Source of the DNA: Methylocaldum sp. 14B
GTDB lineage: Bacteria; Pseudomonadota; Gammaproteobacteria; Methylococcales; Methylococcaceae
Assembly (NCBI RefSeq): GCF_002005105.1
Contig: NZ_MSCV01000010.1
Location: 62,001 to 126,000 of the forward strand
DNA length: 64,000 nt
Direction of reading: 5' to 3'
A program made the position numbers and the translations under genes. How positions within the stretch are numbered: position 1 is the first letter of the stretch; each line of letters starts with the position of its first letter. Shown piece after piece: positions 17,681-26,618 of the stretch. A model generated the notes under the pieces. The model searched no databases, was not told the DNA's origin, and worked only from the letters and a program-made list of their open reading frames with translations.

Positions 17681-18688
17681 ATGAATCGGCAATCTTGGCT
17701 TCTTCTATTTCCCTACCTGCTGTTGGCGCCCCACTTGGCCAGGGGATCGGATTCCGCTCCAGCTCCTGAGCCTTCTTTTTTTCTCGACAAGGAGCGCGGG
17801 TGGTTTTGGCGAGAAGTCGAACCCGAACCCAAAAAGTCGGAAAAGGTCAAGCCGGTCGAAGAAGCGAAAGCTCAATCGCCACCCATTACCCAGTCTGAAC
17901 CCGCCAAACCTGAACTGCCCCCACTATCCGCCGAATGGTTCAGGAAAAATCTGGAGCGCTATCGGGACAAGGCCATCGACGATCCTACTTCGGAAAATGT
18001 CGCGGCCTACTATTACTTACAGCGGGTGATGATGGACAAGGCCCAGCGCTTCACCGACGTGGCGCGACATGTGGTCATGTCCGATCCCCTGCTCGACGAA
18101 AACACCCGCCGGCCGATTGCGACCTTTGCCGTCAATGAAGCCAACCACCTGGCCGGCCTCGCCAGCGCGCAGGCGCTCACAGCGATTGCTCAGAAAGCCG
18201 GAATACTGTTTTTCTTCCGGTCCGACTGCCACTACTGTCACATCCAAGCCCCGCTCCTGGCCCTGCTCGAGAAGCGTTTCGGCTTCAAGATCTATGCGGT
18301 CTCGCTCGACGGAAAACCCATGCCGGGCGGCCTCTACGCCGATTTCCATACCGACCAAGGGCAGGCTCATCTGTTGGGCGTCGTATCCACGCCGGCCCTG
18401 TTCCTGATGAAGCCGCCCAACGACCTGGTGCCGCTCTCTCAAGGCGTCCTGTCGCTGGACGACCTGTCCGGACGAATCATCCTGGCCGCCAAGGAGTCGG
18501 GCTGGATCGACGAGGCCGTGTTCGAAGCCTCTCGCGGCCAGCGCCTGATGCCAGCGATCCTCCCGCCGCCCTGGGCAATGACCGCCGAGGTGATGAGCAA
18601 TCCCGTGGAGATGATCGACGTCTTGCAACGGCAAGCAGGATACCCCGCCAGTGAACCGCTACAGATACCCGTCCTCCGGAGTCCGTAA
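17681..18688 (+). CDS. traF: Conjugal transfer protein TraF (thioredoxin-fold, pilus assembly)
   Basis: 335 residues with a signal peptide, a Pro/Lys/Glu-rich linker and a C-terminal thioredoxin-like domain. The motif FFFRSDCHYCHIQAPLL (CHYC) is the conserved cysteine site of SXT/IncC-type TraF. The protein acts in the periplasm in assembly of F-type conjugative pili. Its stop overlaps the traH start (TAATG), so traF-traH-traG form one operon. No strong ribosome-binding site precedes the ATG at 17681. Confidence 0.9.
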   Translation: MNRQSWLLLFPYLLLAPHLARGSDSAPAPEPSFFLDKERGWFWREVEPEPKKSEKVKPVEEAKAQSPPITQSEPAKPELPPLSAEWFRKNLERYRDKAIDDPTSENVAAYYYLQRVMMDKAQRFTDVARHVVMSDPLLDENTRRPIATFAVNEANHLAGLASAQALTAIAQKAGILFFFRSDCHYCHIQAPLLALLEKRFGFKIYAVSLDGKPMPGGLYADFHTDQGQAHLLGVVSTPALFLMKPPNDLVPLSQGVLSLDDLSGRIILAAKESGWIDEAVFEASRGQRLMPAILPPPWAMTAEVMSNPVEMIDVLQRQAGYPASEPLQIPVLRSP

Positions 18689-20124
18689 TGCCGTCCTTTC
18701 GAACCCGCCGAACGACCGTACTCCTTTGGGCCCTATCGCTGCCGCTCGTAGCGAATGCCGACCTCCAGCAGGAAATGGACGCCATGTTCGGCACGATGAC
18801 CAACGTGACGAGTCCCACCGCTCACTTAGGGCAGCGCCGGGGCGTGATCACCGCCGGGTCCGTGGTTTCCCGCAACCGGGTCATGAACGCCAACCTGGTG
18901 TCCTTCGTTCCCCCTTCGTTCAGCGCGGGATGCGGCGGCATCGACCTGTTCGGCGGGTCGTTCTCGTTCATCAACATGAACCAGTTCATCGACTTGATGC
19001 GGGCCGTGGCGGCCAACGCCGCCGGCTACGCCTTCCAGCTGGCGATCAACGCGATGTGCCCGGACTGCGGCAACATCATGTCGGATCTCCAGAAGAAGGT
19101 GCAGCAATTGAATCAGTTGTTCTCCAACTCCTGCCAACTGGCCCAGGGCCTCGTCAACGACGCGGCCAGCATTCTGCCGGCGGAAACGCAGGCCACCATG
19201 AAGAAGTCGACCGTCGCGTTTTCGAAGGGCATCACCGACGTGTTCGGGGCCTTGACCAATGCCAGTTCCCAGGGCGATCCCACCAACCAGGTGAAGACCA
19301 ACGCCGCCGCGGACATGGAGAAGGTCATCCAGGGCAATCTGGTCTGGCGCGCGCTCAACCGGAATAACGCGGGCAGTTGGTTCAAATTCGGCGGGAACGA
19401 TTTCCTGGAGGCGGCGATGAGCGTCACCGGTTCGGTGATCGTCCAGCCCCCGGAGACGGCCCCTGACGGCAAGGGCGAAAGCAATCCGGTCGTCACGCTG
19501 CCCAACATTCTCAGGATCAAGGATCTCCTCAACGGCTCGGGCGGTTCCGATTACCAGAAGGTCAAGCTCTACGACTGCGATACCCCCGACATCGATGGCT
19601 GTCTGAACCCGACGCCGGTGGACGTTTCCCTCACCGGACTCAAGCAGCGGGTTCGCGACCTTCTGGTGGGCACCGGCGCCAACAACGGGCTGCTCTACAA
19701 GTTCGCCACCAACACCGGCCCCCTGACGGCGGAGGAAATGGCCTTCATGGAGTTGGTCCCCGGCGCCATCGGCGCCATGATCCGCAACCTGGCCCGCGAG
19801 GATTTTGGGCTGGCCCGTCTCTTCGCCGACGAAGGCTCGCCGGTGATCGCCCTGGAAATGGCCCAGCTCATGATTCAGGGCATGCTGGATGCGGTCCGGC
19901 AGGCCAGCTCCCTGCAGGATCACGCCTACGCCACGAGGCTCGGGGATTCCCTCGACAAGGCGCGTCTGGATCTGCAGGCCGAGTCGGCGGAGTTGTCCGG
20001 CCGCTACGGAAATCCGCAGACGCTCATGCAGTTCTACACCAACTTCATGAGCGGCTCGAAAGCCCGGACCTACGGCTCCTTCGCGCAGACGCCGGGCTCC
20101 CAAACCGCCTATCCGACCCCCTGA
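18688..20124 (+). CDS. traH: Conjugal transfer pilus assembly protein TraH
   Basis: 478 residues with a signal peptide (ending ANA) and the TraH start DLQQEMDAMFGTMTNVTSP. Further hallmarks are SFVPPSFSAGCGGIDLFGGS and the paired cysteines of AINAMCPDCGNIMSDLQ. It is a periplasmic or outer-membrane-associated component of the F-type type IV secretion apparatus needed for pilus extension. It overlaps traF by one base and is 12 bases from traG. Confidence 0.95.
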   Translation: MPSFRTRRTTVLLWALSLPLVANADLQQEMDAMFGTMTNVTSPTAHLGQRRGVITAGSVVSRNRVMNANLVSFVPPSFSAGCGGIDLFGGSFSFINMNQFIDLMRAVAANAAGYAFQLAINAMCPDCGNIMSDLQKKVQQLNQLFSNSCQLAQGLVNDAASILPAETQATMKKSTVAFSKGITDVFGALTNASSQGDPTNQVKTNAAADMEKVIQGNLVWRALNRNNAGSWFKFGGNDFLEAAMSVTGSVIVQPPETAPDGKGESNPVVTLPNILRIKDLLNGSGGSDYQKVKLYDCDTPDIDGCLNPTPVDVSLTGLKQRVRDLLVGTGANNGLLYKFATNTGPLTAEEMAFMELVPGAIGAMIRNLAREDFGLARLFADEGSPVIALEMAQLMIQGMLDAVRQASSLQDHAYATRLGDSLDKARLDLQAESAELSGRYGNPQTLMQFYTNFMSGSKARTYGSFAQTPGSQTAYPTP

Positions 20125-20136
20125 GGAAATCCCGCC

Positions 20137-23100
20137 ATGGTCTTCGAGATCTTTTCCATCGGCGACTCGGCGTTTCTGGCGGCCATCCTGAATGCGATCG
20201 CCATGATTGCCGGAACCGGGCACTACACCATGGCCGCTGGCGTCGGCGCCGTGCTGGGGGTCATGATGACTATGCTCAGGGGGTTGACCCAGTACGACGC
20301 ACGGGGCATCCGCTACCAGGATGTCCTGGCGTCGATCCTGATCTATCTGACCCTGTTCGCCCCCGGGGTCAAGGTCGCCATCGAGGATGCCTACACCGGG
20401 CAAGTGCAGGTGGTCGACAATGTCCCCTTGGGGCCCGCGGTGGCGGGCTCGATCATGTCCAACATGGGGTACCGCCTCACCCGCTTGTTCGAGCAGGCCT
20501 TCTCGACCCCCAGCATGACCGAGCACGGCTTCGCCGATGCGCTCCAGGTCATGACCGCGGTACGGAAGAATCTCCTGTCCAGGATCCAACTGGGTAAGGC
20601 GAACTCGCCCAACAGCGGCGGCGATCTGGAAAACTCCCTGGTCAATTACGTCAAGGAATGCACGCTCACCGGTGTCGACTTGGGGCTGCTGACGCTGGAC
20701 GGGATTATGCGCAACAGCCAGGTCCTGAACGCCATCAAGTTCGACTCCAACGTCTACACCACGGAAATCTACACCGGTGGCGCCCCGAAGATTCTGGATT
20801 GCACCGACGCCTGGGCGACGCTGGACCTCTATGTGAGAAACCTGGCGGTCCTGGAAGTCGAGAACGTTCTGAAGGAGGCGCTGAAGGTCGCGCTACCCGC
20901 GGACGTTCAGCCGAGAATCGATGAGGCCTTGACGGTCCTGACCGGCGGCAGCGTCAGCGCTCTGGACTACATGCTGGCCTCGCTGATCACGCCGATGTTC
21001 GAGAAGGGCGTGGTGGGACGGCACGAGGACGGCCTGAAATGGAATAAGGCCGCTATGGTCGAGCAAGCCATCCAGCAGCGCAATACCCAGTGGGCCGGCG
21101 AGCAGACTCTGTTCACCCGCATCGTCCGCCCCATGATGACCTGGATCGAGGGGTTCAGCTACGCCATTACCCCGCTGATGGCCTTCGCCGTCATGCTGGG
21201 CGCCCGAGGCATTCACATCACCGGCCAATACTTCTTGATGCTGCTGTGGATCCAGCTCTGGATGCCGATCCTGGCGATCGTCAATCTGTACATCACGATG
21301 TCCGCCGCCGGGAAAATGGCCGCGCTCGACGCCGCGCAGTTCAATCTGCCGTCGATCTACGGCATCTACCAGATGGACATGGCCATCCAGGAATGGCTGG
21401 GCGTCGGCGGCATGCTGGCCTCATCGACGCCCGCCATCGCTCTCATGCTGGTCTACGGCGGCTCGATCACCGCCACCCATTTCCTAGGCCGGATGCAAGG
21501 TGGGGATTTCATCGACGAAAAAATCGCCTCGCCCAATATCGTCAGCCCGGCGCCGGTCATGAATATGCAGCCGAACTATCAGCATGCGCCACTGACCGGT
21601 GCGACCCTGTTCGGTGCCGAAAAAGTTCTGCCGTCCTTCCAGGCCGGCAAGGATCTGAGCGCCGCGGTCTCATCCGCCTCCGCCGCCATTCAGCAGGCCT
21701 CCCGCAGTTTCATGGAGAGCCTGTCGAACACGGCCTCCCGTTCCAGTGGAATCTCCCACGAAGGCTTCGATGCTCATACCTTGGGCAGCCGGCTAGCGAG
21801 CAGCACGAGTCAGACCGATAAATTCATCCGGGCCACCGGTGAGGACTTTGCGCAACGGTATCGAGATACCGGAATATCCGGCGACGATTTCGCAGCCTTG
21901 GTGGGCAGTTCGGCCGCCATCGCCGGATTCTTGGGAAAAGGTAAAGAGAACGATAAAGAATCTTTGGCAAATCTCAAAGGTTCGGTATCGGGACAGCTCC
22001 AGAATCGATTTCATGTGGGGGAGAGCCAGGCCGACGAAATCGCATCGGACATCTCTCAAAAGGTCGCCAAGGACCATGGCTGGCAAACCGACCTCGCGCG
22101 CAGCGTCGCCACCGATGTTCAGTCGGGAACCCGGGAGGTGGCCTCCCTGGGGCTCCAAAGGCAGGAGTTGTCTTCGCTGCAGCAAAGCGCGTCCGACACC
22201 GTTTCGGCCTCCGAGACCTATAACCGAACCGTGTCCGCGCAAAGCCGCTTCGGCGTATCGGCAAGCTATGGCGCGGCCGAGACGGGCCTCAGATTCGCGG
22301 GCAGTCAGATTTTGATGTCGGAGTTGGATGCCGCGCTCGACCGCTTCGGCCTGCGGGGGGATGCGCAGCGCCTAGGCGCCGAATGGCGAGCGTCCGGCTT
22401 GATCGCCGATAAAGAACAGGCTTATGCGGCCGCAGGGATGTCGTTACTCACGGGACATTCGTCCCCCGTTTTCAGGCATCTGGATGGCGATGATTCGCGT
22501 ACGGCGGAATCGATCGGCTATCAGCTGCTCGGTGATGCTTGGGACGCACCCAAACCCAACACCGATGCACACCCGGATGCCAATGCCGGATTGGTAAACC
22601 AAACCCCGGAATTCGGAGTAACGAGATCGAAGGTCGAGCAGACCAGTTTCCACGATCCCAGAAACGAAACGCGAGGACTGGAAGGCCGTGTCACCGACCG
22701 CATCCAGTCGACCGAAGGACAGATTGCGGGCGGCGAGAGAGCCGTTGACGAGGCTTATCGCGCAGGTCAGAAGCAAGTGGACAGCTCGGCCGATGAAGGA
22801 TTTGGAAACATGGATTCCGACAAGGCTGCATTCTTCCGCTCGGAAATCAGTAAGGCTGCTAAGGGCGGGCAGTCACTGGCAGAGATGAATTACGATGCGG
22901 TGGGTGGGGCGATTTATGATACGTTGAAAACCTTTTCGGGCGCCGATGCCGCCGTTGAGGGAGGGCTCAAATCGTTTATGGACGAGTTCGATTCGGCTCG
23001 TGGGCGAGGGAAATCGTTTGGACAGGCTCTTCTGGTTGCCGCGAGCGCCGCGCCGGATGGCGCAGATAAAGCGGTCGATGCGTGGGCGAACCAACGGGTC

Positions 23101-23406
23101 AAAGAGACCGGGAGCGGACTGACGCTGACTCAGCGGGCGTACTACCGTGCATCGATGTTCGAATCGGTAGCCGGTGTCTCGATACTTGGGGACTATGGTG
23201 GCCAATCAGGTCGCCTACGCGATCAGCTCATCAAAGAGCATGGCGAAGAAGTCGGAACCGACATTGCAAGCCTGTTGAAACGAGCCGCGGGGCAAAACCG
23301 GACCGACTTAGTCGGCTTGGTAGGAAAGTACAACAATGCAATGGAAGGAACAGAGGACTTTTCCACCAATGCCACTGAATACAAAAGACACCCCGCAAAT
23401 CCGTGA
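20137..23406 (+). CDS. traG: Mating-pair stabilization and assembly protein TraG
   Basis: 1089 residues. The N-terminal 480 residues contain several membrane helices and the TraG pattern (VFEIFSIGDSAFLAAILNAI near the start, LLWIQLWMPILAIVNLYITM near residue 370). The remaining 600 residues are a soluble, Ser/Ala-rich helical region facing the periplasm. It stabilises mating pairs, assembles the pilus and, in related systems, takes part in entry exclusion through its C-terminal part. GAGGAAATC lies before the ATG at 20137. Confidence 0.92.
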   Translation: MVFEIFSIGDSAFLAAILNAIAMIAGTGHYTMAAGVGAVLGVMMTMLRGLTQYDARGIRYQDVLASILIYLTLFAPGVKVAIEDAYTGQVQVVDNVPLGPAVAGSIMSNMGYRLTRLFEQAFSTPSMTEHGFADALQVMTAVRKNLLSRIQLGKANSPNSGGDLENSLVNYVKECTLTGVDLGLLTLDGIMRNSQVLNAIKFDSNVYTTEIYTGGAPKILDCTDAWATLDLYVRNLAVLEVENVLKEALKVALPADVQPRIDEALTVLTGGSVSALDYMLASLITPMFEKGVVGRHEDGLKWNKAAMVEQAIQQRNTQWAGEQTLFTRIVRPMMTWIEGFSYAITPLMAFAVMLGARGIHITGQYFLMLLWIQLWMPILAIVNLYITMSAAGKMAALDAAQFNLPSIYGIYQMDMAIQEWLGVGGMLASSTPAIALMLVYGGSITATHFLGRMQGGDFIDEKIASPNIVSPAPVMNMQPNYQHAPLTGATLFGAEKVLPSFQAGKDLSAAVSSASAAIQQASRSFMESLSNTASRSSGISHEGFDAHTLGSRLASSTSQTDKFIRATGEDFAQRYRDTGISGDDFAALVGSSAAIAGFLGKGKENDKESLANLKGSVSGQLQNRFHVGESQADEIASDISQKVAKDHGWQTDLARSVATDVQSGTREVASLGLQRQELSSLQQSASDTVSASETYNRTVSAQSRFGVSASYGAAETGLRFAGSQILMSELDAALDRFGLRGDAQRLGAEWRASGLIADKEQAYAAAGMSLLTGHSSPVFRHLDGDDSRTAESIGYQLLGDAWDAPKPNTDAHPDANAGLVNQTPEFGVTRSKVEQTSFHDPRNETRGLEGRVTDRIQSTEGQIAGGERAVDEAYRAGQKQVDSSADEGFGNMDSDKAAFFRSEISKAAKGGQSLAEMNYDAVGGAIYDTLKTFSGADAAVEGGLKSFMDEFDSARGRGKSFGQALLVAASAAPDGADKAVDAWANQRVKETGSGLTLTQRAYYRASMFESVAGVSILGDYGGQSGRLRDQLIKEHGEEVGTDIASLLKRAAGQNRTDLVGLVGKYNNAMEGTEDFSTNATEYKRHPANP

Positions 23407-23458
23407 CGCCCTGAAATCGATCATTAAAGACGTCGAGAGCATGCCCCGTCGCCCTTGA
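23369..23458 (+). CDS. Possible 29-residue peptide overlapping the end of traG
   Basis: A second frame opens at ATG 23369, runs through the end of traG and stops at 23456-23458. It encodes MPLNTKDTPQIRDALKSIIK plus nine more residues, with protein-like composition. A GAGG lies about 12 bases upstream. It may be a tiny gene, or the displaced C terminus of traG after a frameshift. In related elements an entry-exclusion gene often follows traG, but this is too short to be one. Confidence 0.2.
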   Translation: MPLNTKDTPQIRDALKSIIKDVESMPRRP

Positions 23459-23551
23459 GACCGGATACGGCCAAATCCCTCCTAGATCGAAGACCCCGCA
23501 GACCCCAAACGAGCCATCGATGGCGCCGGGCGCTATATGCGACGATGATAA

Positions 23552-24181
23552 TCAATCGTGCCAAGGCGACCGCCGACGCGAAGTCCTACCGGCAATGCGT
23601 TTCGCCCTCAAAGCTAAATGCGATGACACTTTCACCAAGCCTCTAGCTAACCGATAAATCAGATAAGTTGCCGGCACGGAAACCAAGAATCCAAAAAATA
23701 ACGGTGCAGGCAACAGCAGAGCCAGAAGAATCGTGACGGTCAGGCTACCTAGAATTGCAACAAACAATTTGGATACCCAAGGCTCCGAAGGCTCCCGAAA
23801 ATCAGCAACCGTTCCTCCGCAAAACTGGCAGATCGAATAGATCGGCGCCCCATAGTTGAATACGACTCTGGGCACAATCGACGTACCGCAGTGAGGACAA
23901 GACATACGGCCATTGCGGGCCAATGGCTTTTTGATTTCAACCAATGAATCTGGATTCAAGCGAACGCGGACGGCACGGGGACCTTTTCCGTCCTGCCGGG
24001 GCTCGAAGAGAATGAAATTGCCGACTTCTGGCGCGAAATCGTCGGCCGTGTCAGCGACATGGAAGAACCGGCGGATACCGTCTTCACCGTCGATGAATCC
24101 GTAGCCTTTTTCTTTCGAGAACCATTGGATGGTTCCTTTCAGGATGGTCGTTCTTGGGTCCTGCTCGATCGTCAATCTCAT
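23552..24181 (-). CDS. Cold-shock-domain protein with zinc ribbon and C-terminal membrane helices
   Basis: 209 residues in three parts. Residues 15-80 are a cold-shock OB fold with the RNA-binding motif KGTIQWFSKEKGYGFIDGED and a phenylalanine pair in RRFFHV. Residues 92-130 form a zinc ribbon (CPHCG and CQFCGG). Residues 138-185 carry two membrane helices, followed by a basic tail. It would hold a nucleic-acid-binding domain at the inner membrane. GGAG lies close upstream of the ATG at 24181. It faces traG and is not part of the tra operon. Function is not known. Confidence 0.65.
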   Translation of the reverse strand: MRLTIEQDPRTTILKGTIQWFSKEKGYGFIDGEDGIRRFFHVADTADDFAPEVGNFILFEPRQDGKGPRAVRVRLNPDSLVEIKKPLARNGRMSCPHCGTSIVPRVVFNYGAPIYSICQFCGGTVADFREPSEPWVSKLFVAILGSLTVTILLALLLPAPLFFGFLVSVPATYLIYRLARGLVKVSSHLALRAKRIAGRTSRRRSPWHD

Positions 24182-24572
24182 GGGAGCTCCTTCCGCCTGG
24201 TTCACCGATAGCGTACCCGCAGAGTACCTGCTGGATCAATCGGATAGGGCGGGCTGATAGAAAATAAGTCCTCACAAGGTTCTGTCTTGGCAAAGCTGGG
24301 AATGCCGACAGGCAGCACGACAATCTTGACTGGATATGGGCCAATGGAAGGCCGCCATCGACGGACTTCATCGATGGCGGTGATTGCTGGAATGCTTTCA
24401 GAAGGCCGGTTGCGTGACTGTCTCCACTTCAGATACCCTAGGCAACCGCCCGACGAAGAAGCGTTCAGTCAATGAACGTTAAGGTCGCATGGAGGCCTCC
24501 AGGATACCGATGATGAACCCTATGTGTCGGACACTCGGGATTCAAAACGACGGAAGATTCTCGATGGGTGTC
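24182..24572. other. Gap without a convincing gene
   Basis: About 390 bases between the cold-shock-domain gene and the FlhC-like gene. I find no recognisable protein, RNA gene or strong terminator. The part nearest 24182 should hold the promoter for the cold-shock-domain gene, but no clear boxes are visible. Confidence 0.4.
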
Positions 24573-25118
24573 CTATCGGAGCCGTGATCGCTTCATGACC
24601 TTGTTGGAGCGACCGGACTTACCCACCTGTCTAACGGCGAAGCAAATCGGACAGGCGGGGGGCAACTTGCTGTCGCCCGCCACCAGATAGGACGAGGCGC
24701 ATTTCGAACAGCGATGCATCGTTGCCGTTTTGGCTCGCATCGCCCGTGCGATCACCCAAGCCTCCGTCAAATCGGCAGGTCGCTTTCGTCTCACGTGACG
24801 GGTCAAAGTTGAAAACAGGTCCCAGGCCTCCATCACCGCGTGAATGTCGATGACCTGGAGTACCTTCTTTCCTCCCACTCTTCGGTAGATCGCGGCAAAC
24901 AGCGAAACGTAGATGTGACTGTTCCGATTCGGAAGCAACGTTGACATGGAGGGCAGCAATCCGGAACTGGGCGAGCGCCCATGGATCTCCCGATACCAGT
25001 CCCGTATGTCGGCCAAAGGTATCTGGGTGTGGAGATGGATGATGGGTGTCCGAAGTTTTCTTCGAATCAACTCCAGAGCCAGGGATCGCCGATCATGCTG
25101 CTCCGTCATTGTCGTCAT
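24573..25118 (-). CDS. FlhC-family transcriptional activator subunit (SetC/AcaC-like)
   Basis: 181 residues. The fold and C-terminal zinc site match FlhC: RCSKCASSYLV and ACPICFAVRQ supply the four metal-binding Cys, preceded by the LTEAWVIARAM helix. In SXT elements and IncC plasmids the FlhDC relatives SetCD/AcaCD form a heteromeric activator that switches on transfer genes. Here it lies between tra genes and the mobilization region, so the same role is likely. The ATG at 25118 has GAGGGGAAG directly before it and lies inside the FlhD-like gene, a 26-base overlap. Confidence 0.8.
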   Translation of the reverse strand: MTTMTEQHDRRSLALELIRRKLRTPIIHLHTQIPLADIRDWYREIHGRSPSSGLLPSMSTLLPNRNSHIYVSLFAAIYRRVGGKKVLQVIDIHAVMEAWDLFSTLTRHVRRKRPADLTEAWVIARAMRAKTATMHRCSKCASSYLVAGDSKLPPACPICFAVRQVGKSGRSNKVMKRSRLR

Positions 25119-25416
25119 CTTCCCCTCCCCCCGCCGCAATCATCAACAAAACCCGGGCCTTGACCAGGTCCTCATCCATCTCCGTATTCTGGAATTCCTT
25201 CCAGAACTTGTCCGGTAGCCTTGACGAATAACAGAGCACGCCCGACCGGGCCAAGATCCTGATCTTCTCGAAGGACAGCTCCGGCAGACGATTCACGCTG
25301 TCCTGGGATATCCCCATCACCAAGGATGCGTTTTGAGATTTGCCTTTCAGCGCCATATCCCGCGCCTTGAGCAAATAAAACAGATTCAGTTCATATAAGT
25401 CCAAATCGAAACTCAT
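25093..25416 (-). CDS. FlhD-family transcriptional activator subunit (SetD/AcaD-like)
   Basis: 107 residues. The N-terminal region DLDLYELNLFYLLKARDMA and the helix pattern up to residue 75 follow FlhD (LYDINLSYLLLAQRL in the enterobacterial protein). The tail is rich in Asp, Glu and Gly. It should pair with the FlhC-like protein encoded by the overlapping downstream gene. The ATG at 25416 has AAGGTG at a good distance; the TTG three bases earlier is less likely. A perfect 12-bp palindrome lies 20 bases upstream of this start. Confidence 0.8.
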   Translation of the reverse strand: MSFDLDLYELNLFYLLKARDMALKGKSQNASLVMGISQDSVNRLPELSFEKIRILARSGVLCYSSRLPDKFWKEFQNTEMDEDLVKARVLLMIAAGGGEDDDNDGAA

Positions 25417-25435
25417 CAATACACCTTATCGTTAG

Positions 25436-25516
25436 CCCCCTAGGGGGTGAAATAGTTCACAGAAAACGATGTCGGGCATCGCTATCATTCCCGTGAACGC
25501 AGCATCACAGGTGAAC
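25436..25516 (-). promoter_or_regulatory. Candidate operator region of the FlhDC-like activator operon
   Basis: CCCCCTAGGGGG (25436-25447) is a perfect 12-bp palindrome just upstream of the FlhD-like start. Farther upstream lie GTTCAC (25455-25460), GTGAAC (25493-25498) and GTGAAC (25511-25516), the last inside TCACAGGTGA (25505-25514). Repeated inverted hexamers next to a palindrome suggest repressor or autoregulator binding. The boxes for RNA polymerase are not clear. Confidence 0.5.
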
Positions 25517-25650
25517 TCACGACAGATGTCTTTCGCTTCGGAGAGCATGTGCAGGGGCTTTTCGGCCCTAACCCTTTTCGAGGCTTGTCGTGATCTGTAC
25601 AAAAATCGTTCCGGCCGATTCTTCGCCCGGATTTGCTTTGAAACCCATCG

Positions 25651-26358
25651 TCAAAGTAGCCAGCGGATTCGTTGGGCGACCGCCAATACCCGTTGTCCAT
25701 AGCGGTAGGCGTCGGTATCGTTGTGCCAACCGGCGTGATAACGCCCGATTCCGAGGGTGAGATTGCCGGGTGCCGAGCGGATTGCTTCAGCCAGCACATC
25801 GGCGCCGACCCGGATATTGGTTTCCGGATCCAGTAACTCTTCCGGGCTTCGCACTCGATGTCCGTGCCACCGGACATTCACTTGCATCAGGCCGACGTCG
25901 ATGGCGCGAATACCCTTGGTCAGGGCATCGTTAAGGATTCCTCTGGCCACTATCCGGGAAGATGGGATAATGGTCCGTCCTTGTCTGTTGATCGCCCAGG
26001 GCCAGGGTGTGGCCAGGCGGTTGTTGACTTGAGGAGACTCGACCAGGGCTACGGCGTATAGGATGTAGGGATCCAGGCCGCGCTCTGTAGCGACTCGCCA
26101 CCACGTCGTGCCGCGAAGCGCTTGCGGGCTTATGGCTTGGTTTTTTCCATCCAATGGCACGGTCGCATTGCCCGCGGCACTGGTGTCTCCGCACCAGGCG
26201 GCGGAACTCGACAGGTACAGAATGACGGCGACTGCGGCGACTCTTTTGGTATCGGCGGTCTTGAAATTTCCAAGAGCGATTTCAAGGGCCGCTCGGAAAG
26301 CGGTCTGGAATCTTCCGACGTGAGGGTCGGTGCTGTTCAGGCGTCTTGTGCAGGTCAT
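25651..26358 (-). CDS. Lytic transglycosylase (SLT domain), conjugation-associated
   Basis: 235 residues with a hydrophobic export or anchor segment near residues 40-58. The SLT domain follows, with the catalytic Glu in LYAVALVESPQ and the supporting motifs GLMQVNVRWHG, NIRVGADVLAEAI and IGRYHAGWH. Such VirB1-like enzymes open peptidoglycan for the transfer channel. Its ATG overlaps the stop of the ParR-like gene (ATGA), so it is the last gene of the parM-parR-slt operon. Slt genes also occur near the FlhDC-like activators of IncC plasmids. Confidence 0.85.
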   Translation of the reverse strand: MTCTRRLNSTDPHVGRFQTAFRAALEIALGNFKTADTKRVAAVAVILYLSSSAAWCGDTSAAGNATVPLDGKNQAISPQALRGTTWWRVATERGLDPYILYAVALVESPQVNNRLATPWPWAINRQGRTIIPSSRIVARGILNDALTKGIRAIDVGLMQVNVRWHGHRVRSPEELLDPETNIRVGADVLAEAIRSAPGNLTLGIGRYHAGWHNDTDAYRYGQRVLAVAQRIRWLL

Positions 26359-26618
26359 CCCGACATCCCTTCTCTCAAGCGATCGCGAACCCGATGGAAG
26401 CCGGTGTCCGTCTTCCTTGCCGACCTACCCTCGATGCCGGGTATCGAATCCGGGGACAAGAAACCACCTGCCGCGGTGACGGCCCCTGAGCGCAGAACCG
26501 TCATCCCGACGCTCGCCAATAGCCTCAAGCGTTCGGCGCGCTCCCGCGAGGGCATTTGTTCGAGATCGGCTACCAACTCGGCGTAAGCCCGACTCGGAAA
26601 CTTGACGACGATCCGCAT
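26355..26618 (-). CDS. parR: ParR-like partner of the actin-like ATPase
   Basis: An 87-residue protein. The start MRIVVKFPSRAYAELVADLE with the following helix resembles a ribbon-helix-helix DNA-binding domain, followed by a basic, disordered tail. Position directly behind a ParM homologue with a one-base TGATG overlap is the main argument. It should bind the plasmid centromere and couple it to filaments. A GTG three bases earlier (26621) is an alternative start. Sequence similarity to known ParR proteins cannot be judged by eye. Confidence 0.55.
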   Translation of the reverse strand: MRIVVKFPSRAYAELVADLEQMPSRERAERLRLLASVGMTVLRSGAVTAAGGFLSPDSIPGIEGRSARKTDTGFHRVRDRLREGMSG

